This document shows positions 10,144 through 20,545 of a stretch of DNA of 64,000 bases, piece after piece (position 1 is the stretch's first letter; each line of letters starts with the position of its first letter). A program made the position numbers and the translations under genes. The DNA is taken from assembly GCA_029204225.1 (NCBI GenBank), contig CM055106.1, positions 6,791,156 through 6,855,155 on the forward strand, read 5' to 3'. The notes below the pieces were generated by a model. The model saw only the letters and a list, made by a program, of their open reading frames with translations. It was not told where the DNA came from and did no database searches. Source of the stretch: Diphasiastrum complanatum. Lineage: Eukaryota; Streptophyta; Lycopodiopsida; Lycopodiales; Lycopodiaceae.

Positions 10144-13100
10144 CTAGCTTGGTTCAATCATTGCTTTACTAATCACTCCAAGTGATGATCTGAACTTCAT
10201 AAAAGGTGTCTTTTGAAGTGGTTTAGTATGTAGATCAGCTACACATTCATTGCTTGGAACATGCTCCAAAGCAATCTCCTTGGCTTGCACCATTTCCCTC
10301 ACAAAGTGATGGCATATCTCAATGTGCTTAGATCTTGCATGGAAGATTGGGTTAGATGCAAGGTGTTGGGCTGATATATTGTCATTGTAGATGATTGGTG
10401 CCTCCTCTGAATCCATGATCTTTAGCTCCACCAATAATCTCTTGATCCAAAGTACCTCCTTTGTAGTGGTTGTCAAAGCTTTGTACTCGGCCTCGGTTGA
10501 AGATAGAGATATAGTTTCTTGCTTTTTTGAAAGCCATGAAACCACACCTTCTCCTATGAAAGTTGAATAGGCACTTGTTGATTTCCTATCCCTCTTGTCC
10601 CCTGCAAAATCTGAATCACTAAATGCATGAAGGTTAATCACATCTCCTCTATATAGAATCCCAAAATTCAATGTACCCGAGATGTATCTTAGAATCCTCT
10701 TAGCCTTTTTCCAATGGATATTCAATGGCTTTTGCATGGATTGGCTCAAACTACATACACTAAAGCTAAGATCTGGTCTAGTTATAGTGATCCACATTAA
10801 GGAACCTATAAGTTGCCTAAACAAAGTGATGTCCATGAAGGATCTTTCATCATCTTTATTTGGCACTTTTACATCTTGCTCCATTGGTGTGTCAACACTT
10901 TTGCATACTTCCATCTTAAACTTCTTCAAAAGACTTTGAGCATAGTTTACTTGACTTATAAAGATAAAATCAGACCCTCTAAGTACTTCTATGCCTAAGA
11001 TGAAGTGAAGACACCCTAGATCTACCATCTTGAACTCTAAGGATAGATCTATCTTGATTTTTTCAATACCATCAACACTATTTCCACTAATGATGATGTC
11101 ATCTACATAAATGAGTAAAAGTACAATACCAACATCATCAAACTTAATGTAAAGAGTGGGATCATATTCACTTTGAACAAAAGAAAGTGAAATAAGATAG
11201 CAATGTAGTCTTGAATTCCAAGATCTCGAGGCTTGCTTCAAGCCATAGATGCTTCTTTGGAGATGGCATACTTTGTTCTCCATTCCATGCTTGATGAACC
11301 CTTGTGGCTGCTCCATATAGATATCCTCTTCCAAAAAACCATTCAAGAAAGCATTAGAGACATCCATTTGACATAGAATCCATCCAAAATGTGATGCAAG
11401 TGCAATGATTAGTCTTATTGTGACCATCTTGGCCACGGGTGCAAAAGTTTCCTCATAGTCTATCCCTCTCTCTTGAGCATAACCTTTTGCAACTAATCTT
11501 GATTTATGTTTGTTAACACTCCCATTTGCATTCAACTTAAGCTTGAAGACCCACTTGCATCCTATTACATTCCTTTGAGGTCTCTCAACAAGCAACCAAG
11601 TTTCATTCTCAATCAAGGCATCATACTCATCCAACATAGCTTTATACCATTCTTTGGAGTTCAATGCATCTTCAACATTAGACGGTTCTTCAAAACTAGA
11701 TAAAGCATAAGAAGTGGAGGAGATACCCTCAACTTGCTGTCCTTTGCCTTGATATGTGAGCCTTGATGGCTCCACTTTTGCCCTTGAATATCTCCTTGGT
11801 GTGATAGGTGGGTTTGGTGCTTGCTCCTCCATGAGCTCCTCCTCAAAACCAAGATCTTGCTCCTCGGCCATCTTCTTCTTGATTGTTGGAGCACTTGAGC
11901 CTTCTTCAAGCATATGCATATGATGTTCATCAAAGATGACATCCCTTGAAACAACAAATTTGTTTAAGGATGGGAGATAGACTTTGTAGTCCTTGCTTGA
12001 GCTTGCATATCCAAGCATGATCCCTCTTGTGGAAGATGGATCCTCCTTGGTTCTTGTTTCCAATGGCACATGCACATAACATATACACCCAAAAACTTTC
12101 AAGTGATTAAGATTGGGTTTCTTTCCATACAACATCTCATAAGGAGTTTTGCCTTCAATTGCTTTGCAAGACACCCTATTCATCAAGTAGTTTGCACATA
12201 CAAGAGACTCACCCCAAAAGGATTTGGGCAAACAAGCATCTAATCTTAAAGCCTTAGAACATTCACATAATGTTCTATTCCTTCTTTCAGCAACTCCATT
12301 TTGTTGAGGAGTGTAAGGACAAGAAGTCTCTTTCTTGATCCCTTCCTCCTCACAAAAGGCCTTGAACTCATTGGAGATGAATTCTCCACCATTGTCACTT
12401 CTAAGAATCTTGATGCTATGATTATGATGCTTTTCCACAAACAACTTGAACTTTACAAAAGTATCAAATACTTGAGACTTGAGGGAAAGTAAGAACACCC
12501 AACAATATCTTGAGTAGTCATCAATGAAGGTTAAAAACATGGATGAACCTCCATTAGATTTGGTGCTAGCAATGTGCACATCTGAGTGTATGAGTTCAAG
12601 AGGATGAGATGACTTTGTGATGGAGTTAGGAAACACCTTCTTATGTGCCTTGGATAAGGCACAAGCTTCACAAACCTTGTCTTCCTTCCCAATAGACATT
12701 GGTAGGCCTAAAGCATACTCCTCCTTGATCATAGCCTCCATGGAACTCGAGTTGACATGTCCAAGTCTTTTGTGCCATAAAGTAAAGGTAGATATCTTGC
12801 TCTTCTCGGCCAACATGACAGCATTAGTATCCACAAATGCATCCAACTTATAAAGTTTGCCAAGTCTAGTGCCCTTAGCCACTATCTTACCCTTCTTCTT
12901 GATGAAACATTCATTTGAAGCAAAGTCAACATTGAAACCATTGTCTACCATTTGGCCAACACTTAGTAGATTCTTTGTTATTGTAGGAATGTACAAAACA
13001 CCTTCTATGTTGATCTTTTTGGAAGATCCTAAGCAAAGGGGAATGCTACCAACTCCTTCAATCTTACAAGCTTCATCATTTGCTGTATAGATAGACTTTA

Positions 13101-14112
13101 TAGGTCCATCATAAGATAAGAGAGAAGAGAAAAACTCCCTTTTACTAGTCATGTGTGAACTAGCACCCGAGTCAATCCACCAAGGATCTTCTCCTTTGAA
13201 GCTTGTTGAAGAAAATATGGACATCATGAGAGAGTCCTCATGTGAACTCTCCTCCTCCTCCTCTTTGCTCATGTTGGCTTGGCTTTGATCTTGCTTCCTC
13301 TTGAAGCATTCCGAGGCATAATGCCCCATCTTGCTACAATAGTAGCACTTCACCTTTGATTTGTCCTTGTTGACTTTGGTGGTTGATGGAGATGCCTTTG
13401 GGGGTCCTTCTTGATCCTCAAGCTTTGTAGACTTCTTGAATGTTGATCCTTTGCCTTTGGACTTGCCTTTGCCTTTGGTGAAGAGAGCTTGGTCATCTTC
13501 ACCTTGGATGGAAAGCCTATCCATCCTCTCTTGCATTTGGCTCCTTCTTGATTCCTCGGCCATGAGTGTGCCTTGGAGTTCTTCAAGTATGGGTAGCTTA
13601 CCCATAATTGCATATCCCTGAACCGAATTGTCAAATTCAAAGCTTAGTCCATTCAATATGAGTTGAACAAGCTCTTCATCCTTGATAGGGTCACCTATAA
13701 AGGCTAGCTCTTTGTTCAATTCCTTTACTCTTAGGACAAAAGTATGTGCACTCTCTCCTTTCTTTTGATAGCTTCTATAGATTTGATTCTTCAAAGCTAA
13801 CATTCTAGTTTGGTTCTTGGATTCATAGACCTTTTGCAAAGTCTCCCAAGCATCTTGAGCTGAAGTGCAATCTCCTACCTCTCTTAAGAGTTCATTTGCA
13901 ACATTCATTTTTATGCAATGTAGTGCAACATTGCACCTCTTGATGTATTTGGCTTTTTCTTGAGGATGAATAGGTTCACCCTCCTTACCATTTACAATTT
14001 CCATCAGATCTTGCATGATCATGATAGATTCCATTCTAACTTTCCATATGGAATAGTTAGTTTTATTGAGCCTTTTATTAGTATCCAAAAGATATGCATT
14101 TATAGATGCCAT
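10144..14112 (-). CDS. Intact copia Gag-Pol polyprotein of element B
   Basis: One 1322-residue frame with all copia domains in order. Gag capsid covers about residues 15-200, with a CCHC knuckle at C256-C259-H264-C269. Protease active site DSGAS is at 314-318. The integrase HHCC finger is at H447, H452, C481 and C484, and its catalytic D511, D573 and E609 keep the D-x35-E spacing. RT has QMDVSNAFLNG (D917) and YVDD (1002-1005). RNase H has D1166/D1168, E1207 and D1244, with LHTKPL near the end. No key residue is missing. The start is the ATG at 14112, fitting the MASINAYLLD Gag start. The TAG at 10144-10146 lies 14 bp from the LTR. The polyprotein is expected to be cut by its own protease in the particle and to direct tRNA-primed reverse transcription and integration. 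Confidence 0.95.
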   Translation of the reverse strand: MASINAYLLDTNKRLNKTNYSIWKVRMESIMIMQDLMEIVNGKEGEPIHPQEKAKYIKRCNVALHCIKMNVANELLREVGDCTSAQDAWETLQKVYESKNQTRMLALKNQIYRSYQKKGESAHTFVLRVKELNKELAFIGDPIKDEELVQLILNGLSFEFDNSVQGYAIMGKLPILEELQGTLMAEESRRSQMQERMDRLSIQGEDDQALFTKGKGKSKGKGSTFKKSTKLEDQEGPPKASPSTTKVNKDKSKVKCYYCSKMGHYASECFKRKQDQSQANMSKEEEEESSHEDSLMMSIFSSTSFKGEDPWWIDSGASSHMTSKREFFSSLLSYDGPIKSIYTANDEACKIEGVGSIPLCLGSSKKINIEGVLYIPTITKNLLSVGQMVDNGFNVDFASNECFIKKKGKIVAKGTRLGKLYKLDAFVDTNAVMLAEKSKISTFTLWHKRLGHVNSSSMEAMIKEEYALGLPMSIGKEDKVCEACALSKAHKKVFPNSITKSSHPLELIHSDVHIASTKSNGGSSMFLTFIDDYSRYCWVFLLSLKSQVFDTFVKFKLFVEKHHNHSIKILRSDNGGEFISNEFKAFCEEEGIKKETSCPYTPQQNGVAERRNRTLCECSKALRLDACLPKSFWGESLVCANYLMNRVSCKAIEGKTPYEMLYGKKPNLNHLKVFGCICYVHVPLETRTKEDPSSTRGIMLGYASSSKDYKVYLPSLNKFVVSRDVIFDEHHMHMLEEGSSAPTIKKKMAEEQDLGFEEELMEEQAPNPPITPRRYSRAKVEPSRLTYQGKGQQVEGISSTSYALSSFEEPSNVEDALNSKEWYKAMLDEYDALIENETWLLVERPQRNVIGCKWVFKLKLNANGSVNKHKSRLVAKGYAQERGIDYEETFAPVAKMVTIRLIIALASHFGWILCQMDVSNAFLNGFLEEDIYMEQPQGFIKHGMENKVCHLQRSIYGLKQASRSWNSRLHCYLISLSFVQSEYDPTLYIKFDDVGIVLLLIYVDDIIISGNSVDGIEKIKIDLSLEFKMVDLGCLHFILGIEVLRGSDFIFISQVNYAQSLLKKFKMEVCKSVDTPMEQDVKVPNKDDERSFMDITLFRQLIGSLMWITITRPDLSFSVCSLSQSMQKPLNIHWKKAKRILRYISGTLNFGILYRGDVINLHAFSDSDFAGDKRDRKSTSAYSTFIGEGVVSWLSKKQETISLSSTEAEYKALTTTTKEVLWIKRLLVELKIMDSEEAPIIYNDNISAQHLASNPIFHARSKHIEICHHFVREMVQAKEIALEHVPSNECVADLHTKPLQKTPFMKFRSSLGVISKAMIEPS

Positions 14113-14911
14113 CTAGTCTCCTAATCAAGGACTTGACACAAATGAAGGTTACTTCTATTGATTTGATTGAAGGTCTACCTTATCCCACTTCTTAGGGACC
14201 TGAAAAGATCAGTAATAGACTTCCTATAAAGATCTAAGAATGATCTCTAACAAAATCAAATCATAGAATACTAGAAACAATGCACTTGCTTGATTGAAGT
14301 AGACAATACTAGTAGAATTGCCCCTCTTTCTATAAAGAACATTAAAGCTTCCAAATGATCTGATCAAGAGTGAATTTCAGCAACCTAATATACTTCCAAA
14401 ATCACTTGTAAAAGATCTAAATGGAACTTAATGAGGATGCAACACAATCTACTATCCAATCACAAGCAAAAAATGATCAAAATTGATGAAAAATTGATCT
14501 AATTTGGTGCATAAGTCAAGCAATGGTTGGACTGAACCTAAATCACTTTAGGAGGTGTCTACTACACCTTAGAACAGCCTTGAAGAGTCCCCAAAACTCT
14601 GATCTTCCCTCTCCTTGAATGCTAGAAAGCCTTCTCTATGAAATCACCTCCAAAACTCGCTTAGAAATCAATGCTTGGAGCAAGCAAAACTTGCTATCTT
14701 GGTAATGTGAATTGAATTCAACTTTGCCTCTGGTTTTAGACACCTAAACACCTGCAAATGAAGTCACACAACACCAATCTCCAATGTATTTGACTCACTT
14801 TGAGTTCTAGAATCAATACTAGATGCTAAGATCCAATCTACACAAGATTTAGATCAAAAATTGTGATCAAATTGAATGAAAACCAAGGATTTAGCTCATT
14901 TCAGCCTTTAG
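14113..14911 (-). other. Untranslated leader of element B
   Basis: About 800 bp between the primer site and the gag ATG, minus strand, AT-rich, no coding frame. Confidence 0.75.
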
Positions 14912-14923
14912 GCTCTGATACCA
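14912..14923 (-). other. Primer-binding site of element B
   Basis: The plus strand reads GCTCTGATACCA up to 14923, the reverse complement of TGGTATCAGAGC, directly against the LTR at 14924. Confidence 0.92.
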
Positions 14924-15605
14924 TGTAAAAGTTACAGCAAATAAGGATCCTAAAACACTTGAAATGATGAGGGAAACAATAGATTATGATTTCATAAGAT
15001 TAGCACAAGTTGAACCATCAAAATCCATCAAAAATCTATGCTTGAACCTCACTAAATGGCCCAAATCCTTGAAGAAGGCTTCACACGTGTGAAAGTACGG
15101 CCTCCCACAGTCTGAGTACTGTACACCAGACCTACATTCGATCCTATAATCATTAGTAATCACAAGTACTCAAACAATTATGAACATAGAGAGCAATTGC
15201 ACCATTATGAGAGAAAAATCATGAAATTGCTTGATTGATTTTGGTGAGATATCATCACCTATATATACATGATCCATCACGATTTTGGGCAGGTATGAGT
15301 AGCCCTAAACCTATCCCTAATGCTAATTTTGGTGGATCTTTCATCCCTACCAAGTTAGGATTGGAATCTTGGAGATCCCTCAACAATGCAAAAATTACCA
15401 AAAATAGCTCCTATGTTTTCTCCCTTGTATCTAAGCATAATTTGGACTCATTCCAAAGGTTCTAACACTTAGGTCTACTTGAGAGCATCCTTATGAATGG
15501 AATCCTATGCTATTTGACACGTGTGACAAGCCACATCATGACCATCTAACTATTTACAAGTCATATGACCAAAACTAGTCAAGCTAGAATTGTGAATTTT
15601 TAACA
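14924..15605 (-). repeat. 5' LTR of element B
   Basis: Same length as the left LTR. Differences seen: A/G at the eighth base, G/A near 15360 and A/C near 15503. Repeats the TTCACACGTGTGAA palindrome at 15080-15093 and GACACGTGTGAC near 15516. Confidence 0.93.
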
Positions 15606-16149
15606 TGGGGTACTGCAAATCACACCAGACAGTGTCTAGTACTGCCATTTAGAGCTTTGAGACTTCATACCTTCCACATTATTGATATCTGTCTGTTTGA
15701 ACGATCACTCGTTTCGAAATCTAAGCAAAGAGGTGCTAAAGTAGGGAATCTGAAATATTCCCTTTGAAAGTTCTTATATTCTCTCTTTTTTATTCGTACC
15801 AATATCGGATCCAAGCGTGCTAGCTGAAGAGAAACCCGAGCAGTCGTACATCTGCTCTCCAATCCGATATCGCATGTCCGTACCGATATCGGATCCAAGT
15901 GCATGAGCTAAAGAGAATTCTTAGCAGTTGTACGTCCGCGCTCCAGTCCGACATCGCATGCTCCAATATCGGATCCACGCGCACAAGTTAAAGAGGATCC
16001 TGAGCAGTCGTACTTTCGCGTTCCATTTCAATATCATGTGTATAACCAAAAAAAAAATATTATACAGTTTTGTGGCGTGATAAAATTTGGAGACTAAGTT
16101 GTGTGTTCAAACTGAGCCATTTTTGTGATCCGGACTTGTCTATCCAATA
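15606..16149 (+). other. Leader of element C, second part, with three tandem units of about 82 bp
   Basis: From 15795 three diverged copies follow at about 15795, 15879 and 15959. Each carries an 'ATATCGGATCCA' block, a 'GAGCAGTCGTAC'-like block and a closing 'ATCGCATG'-like block. The repeats are more GC-rich than the flanks. The first part of the leader is 9114-9447. The target duplication of element B (TGGGG) starts this segment. Confidence 0.7.
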
Positions 16150-17493
16150 ATGGCAACTCTAAGCGAGAGTGTCCTCAATGAGTCATGCAAATTGGAAAGA
16201 GCCGGCAATTATGCAGTTTGGAGATTCAAACTGAAGAACATTTTGATGGAAAAGGAGCTATGGGAGATCGTGACAGGTGAAGAGACAAGGCCATTGATTG
16301 AAGAAGATCAACGGGCATTTGACATGAGAAAATGGAAAGCACAAAATGTCATCAACTTATCAGTTAGAGATGCAATTGTTCCCTACATTTCAGATTCGGA
16401 AGGACCAAAAGAAGCATGGGATATGTTGAAGGCATTCTTTGAGACCACAAACACATCTCGAGTGCTATTCCTGAAAACGAAGCTGCACACATTGCGGATG
16501 GATGATGGTGCAACTGTTGTTGATCACCTACTGAAGATCAAAGAGATTCATGACCAATTAGGAGCAGTTGGAGAGCGAGTACAGGATTGTGAGATCGTGT
16601 AGTTGACAGTGAATAGTTTGAGTGAGTCACATCGGATGTTTGTGACAAGTATAGCCACACGGAAAAATCTTCCAACCTATGAAGAGTTAGGTGGATTGCT
16701 TTTGCAAGAAGAACAATGTCAAGAGAACTTGAGTCATCGCAACATGGGATTTGATCAAGCTCTTGCAGTCAGAGGACGTGGTGGTAGATTTGGTCGTGGA
16801 AGACACCAATCAAGAGGTGGAAACTCAAATCGTGGATCATTCCAACAATTTCAAGAACAATCCAATGATGGCCCAAATCGAGGCAATTGGAATCAAGGGC
16901 GAGGTCAAGGACGCAGCTATTCCAAGCAACATAGACCTAGAAATTGTAGGTATTGCAACAAACCTGGCCACTGGGAGCGTGAATGCTTCAAGAAACAGAA
17001 GGAGATGGAACAAAGAAAAGACAAAGGGCAAGTGGGAAATTATGCTGATCAACATCAATTTGATGATTATTATTATGAAAAAAATTATACTGATCAACAT
17101 CAATACGATGATGATCAATATGAAGATGATATAGGTGAGAGCTCAAAATTGTTCATTACAGCATTAATGACAAGTGATGAAACCAAGGATACCTGGTACA
17201 TTGATATTGGTGCATCCAAGCACATGACTTCAAGGAAAGAGTGGTTTTCAGAACTCAAGGAAACTCACAATGGTGATGAAGTTGGACAAGCCGATGGCAA
17301 ATTGCTATCTGTTAAAGGAGTTGGAGTGGTACCAGTGAAGTTAGTCAGCGGGAAGATAAAGCGGATAAGCAATGTGCAATATATACTTGGCTTAGCTAAC
17401 AGTCTACTATATGTTGGGATGATGGTTGATCAACAACTCAAGGTTGAGTTTGACAGTGACAAATGTCTTGTCAAAGACATCAAGAATCACTAA
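16150..17493 (+). pseudogene. Copia gag and protease start of element C, with stops
   Basis: ATG at 16150 opens a Gag of another copia lineage than element B (YAVWRFKLKNILMEKELWEI). The frame is broken by TAG at 16600-16602, where relatives have Gln (one C-to-T change), then runs on to TAA at 17491. After an Arg/Gly-rich, nucleic-acid-binding stretch comes a CCHC knuckle CRYCNKPGHWEREC. An acidic tail follows in which the segment 'DQHQ(F/Y)DD' is duplicated. The protease site reads DIGAS where DSGAS is normal, so protease would probably be inactive even if the stops were repaired by evolution. Confidence 0.8.
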
Positions 17494-17541
17494 AAAGTAA
17501 TTGCTACAGGAGCTAGAGTCAACGAAAATCAACTCTACAAA

Positions 17542-20287
17542 TTGAATGCAAGATCTTTTGCTCAAGCTATGGTAAGCACAGTTGATAGTCAAAGTGATCT
17601 TTGGCATCAACGATTCGGTCATATTAGTGCCCAAAGTTTACAGATTCTCAAAAGAGGTAATCTAGTTATAGGATTGCCTGATATTTCTTTTGAAATTTTT
17701 TTTGTGAAGGTTGTATTTTGGGAAAACAACACAGAGAGAGGTTTCCCATAAGTGGAGCAAGGAGAGCCAGTGGCATCCTAGATCTTGTCCACAGTGATCT
17801 ATGTGGACCTATGCAAACTAGATTTCTTAGTGGCTACTATTACTTTATCAACCTCATTGATGGTTATAGCAGACGCATTTGGATTTATTTCATAAGCAAG
17901 AAATCAGATGCTTTTGCTAAGTTCAAGGAATTCAAGGCATTAGTTGAAAAGCAAACAGGATGTTGCATCAAAACTTTGAGATCTAATGGAGGTGGTGAGT
18001 ATTTTTTGACAGAATTTATTGATTTTTGCAAAGATCAAGGGATCAAGAGGCAGACTACAACACCTTATTCACCACAGCAAAATGGAGTTGCAGAACAGAT
18101 CTATTGTTGAGATGGCCAGAGCGATGCTGAAAGGCAAGGGTCTGCCAAACACCTTTTGGACAGAAGCTTGTAGCATAGCTACGCACATCTTGAATCGGTG
18201 TCCTACAAAATCCGTGGAAGGTAAGACACCTCATGAAGCTGTTATTGGAAAGAAACCTAATATTTCTCTTTGAGAGTATTTGGTTGTGATGTTTATGCTC
18301 ATATTCCTGATGAGAAACAAAGGAAATTGGATGCAAAAGCTATCAAGTGTATTTTCCTTGGATATGATGAGAAGGCCAAGGTATACAAGATGTATGACAC
18401 AAATGCACAGAAGCTTGTAATTTCAAGGGATGCTACGTTTGACGAGATGGGCCAAGGTGAACAATCTAAAGTAGTCATTGAACCTTTTGATGAGGGAGCG
18501 AAAGTACAGGTCAAGAAGGAAGTGGATTTTGATATAGAAAATCCATTGGACAAAGACAAGCCAGATGTTGAAATTCCCAAGAGAGTACCTAAATGGTACT
18601 TATCAATTTCAAATGGTGCAAAGAAGGGAGATACTCTCGAATCTAGTGAGCAGGGAGAGCTTAGAAGATCAAGTAGAAATCGAAAACCTCCTGCAAGATT
18701 AGAGATGAATCTAGCCCTAATGGGATCCATCTTAATGGCTCAAGAACCTAAAACTTTCAATGAAGCAAAGGAACACAAGGAGTGGCGTGCAGCTACAGAA
18801 ACAGAAATGGAGGCTATATTGAAGAACAAAACATGGGACTTGGTTGAGATACCTGATGGTAAGACGCCTATCACATGTAAGTGGATCTACAAGACGAAGT
18901 ATGGAGCAGATGGGCAACTCAACAAGTACAAGGCATGATATAGTTGCAAGAGGTTTTGAGCAGCATGAAGGTATAGACTTTGAGGAGACCTTCGCACCTG
19001 TGGCCAAAATGGTAACTATTCATTCTATCATTGCAATTTCTGCTTTCTATGGTTGGAAAATCCAGCAAATGGATGTCAAATCTACTTTTCTTAATGGAGT
19101 ATTCAATGAAGAGGTATATTTAGAGCAACCTCAGGGGCTTGTTGAGCCAGGAAGGGATCATTTGGTTTGTAAACTCAACAAAGCCATATATGGATTGAAG
19201 CAAGCACCACGAGCATGGTACTCCTGCATTGATGAGCACTTCAAGCGAAGGGGAATGGTAAAGAGTGATGTTGATCCTAATCTTTACATTCTAAGGCAAG
19301 ATTCAGATATAGTGTTCATTGTGGTGTACGTGGATGATTTGATTATTATAGGAAGTAGTGAGAAGTTAATTAATGAAATCAAATCAAATCTTTCAAATGC
19401 CTTTGACATGAGTGATCTAGGATTGATGCACTGCTGTCTTGGCATTGAAGTATGGCAAAAAGAAGACATGGTCTTTCTTACACAAAGCAAATATGCACAA
19501 GATTTGTTTTATAAGTTAAATATGCAGGATTGTAAGCCCTTGAGTACACCTATGGATGTCAACATGAAGCTTACTACATATGATGAATATGAGAAAGTGG
19601 ATGCTTATTTGTATAGACAACTGGTGGGTAGTTTGATTTATTTGACACACACACGACCTGATATTTCTTATGTTGTTGGTGTTGTTAGTCAATTTATGCA
19701 AGATCCTAGTCAAGCACACTGAAAGTCTGCTAAACGTATTCTCAGATACATTTGAGGGACATTGAATTTTGGTTTGAAGTATGATCAGCCTGAAGTCCAA
19801 TGTTGGTTGGCTATACAGATGCCGATTGGGCAGGGAAGATTGATTATAGAAGATCTACTAGTGGTCATACATTCAGTGATGGTACAACTGCAATTTCATG
19901 GAACATCAAAAGGCAACCTACAGTAGCTTTATCATCAACAGAAGCTTAATATCGAGCACTCAGCAATGCTACACAAGAAGTGGTATGGTTACAAAGATTG
20001 CTTGTGGATTTAGGTTAGCCACAGATGGATGCTACTACTATATCTTGCGACAATCAAAGCTACATTCACCTTGCCAAAAATCCAGTTTTACATGCTCGAA
20101 CCAAGCAATCGAAATACACTATCATTTTATTCGAGAGAAATTTTTTGATGGAGCCATTGATCTTGTTTTTTGTAAATCTGAAGATCAAATGGCAGATATT
20201 TTTACTAATTCATTAGGTAAATATAAATTTGAGAGGTTTCATACTCTATTAGGAATAGAAGAATGTAATTTTATCATTGAGGGAGAG
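17542..20287 (+). pseudogene. Copia integrase, RT and RNase H relic of element C
   Basis: Broken frames in domain order. Integrase HHCC and core lie at about 17600-18270 (LVHSDLCGPM, then TLRSNGGGEY, where the catalytic D of RSD is N; QQNGVAEQ). The integrase tail and linker are at 18270-18760. RT runs about 18780-19530 with QQMDVKSTFLNG and YVDDLIIIG. RNase H runs about 19620-20280 with stops at 19722 and nearby. At least three frameshifts (near 17710, 18105 and 18935) separate the pieces. The loss of a catalytic Asp in integrase and DIGAS in protease agree with an old inactive copy. Confidence 0.82.
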
Positions 20288-20545
20288 TGTTAGAAATCAA
20301 TGATAAACTTCATTGTTACGATGTACATTAATGTTGATAGCTGTTACCAGCTGTAATTAGCCGTAGGCTAGTCCATTAGTCTATTCGTAGGTTTTCTCTC
20401 TCTATCAGGGTTCAGGGTTTATATGTACATTTTATATTCAGTATGAAGTAAGTGTGATAGAGTGATATTGCATGTTCGTCTTCCAGCTCCTTACTTGGTG
20501 ATTGCTTATGGTGAATGCTTGATGTTGCATTTCTAATTGTTGACA
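20288..20545 (+). repeat. 3' LTR of element C
   Basis: 258 bp, preceded by GAGGGAGAG (purine tract, about 20279-20287), begins TGTTAGAAATC and ends TTGACA. Lacks a 7-bp stretch present in the 5' copy. Confidence 0.88.

Larger units (their letters stand above)
9448..15605 (-). mobile_element. Element B: complete, coding-intact Ty1/copia retrotransposon nested in element C
   Basis: A 6158-bp element with two 682-bp LTRs (9448-10129 and 14924-15605) that I find to differ at only three positions. TGGGG stands on both sides (9443-9447 and 15606-15610), a perfect 5-bp target duplication. Reading on the minus strand: LTR, primer site (14912-14923), leader of about 0.8 kb, one uninterrupted 1322-codon gag-pol (14112-10144), purine tract (10143-10130), LTR. 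Every domain an autonomous copia element needs is present. With near-identical LTRs and an open frame, it may still be mobile or was so recently. It lies in the leader of element C, antisense to it. Confidence 0.95.
8837..20545 (+). mobile_element. Element C: old Ty1/copia element split by element B
   Basis: Bounded by a 265-bp LTR at 8837-9101 and a 258-bp LTR at 20288-20545. By eye they differ at about 15 positions plus one 7-bp deletion (about 94% identity). The interior is plus-strand: primer site, leader (split at 9447/15606 by element B), gag from 16150, then protease, integrase, RT and RNase H fragments to 20287. The coding region has multiple stops and shifts, so the element is dead. 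The five bases outside the LTRs are GACGT (left) and AACAT (right). These differ by two transitions, so a decayed target duplication is possible but unproven. Without element B it would be about 5.5 kb. Confidence 0.85.

Noticed and set aside
10682-13621. Plus-strand ORFs inside 10144-14112
   Set aside because: Shadows of the intact minus-strand gag-pol.
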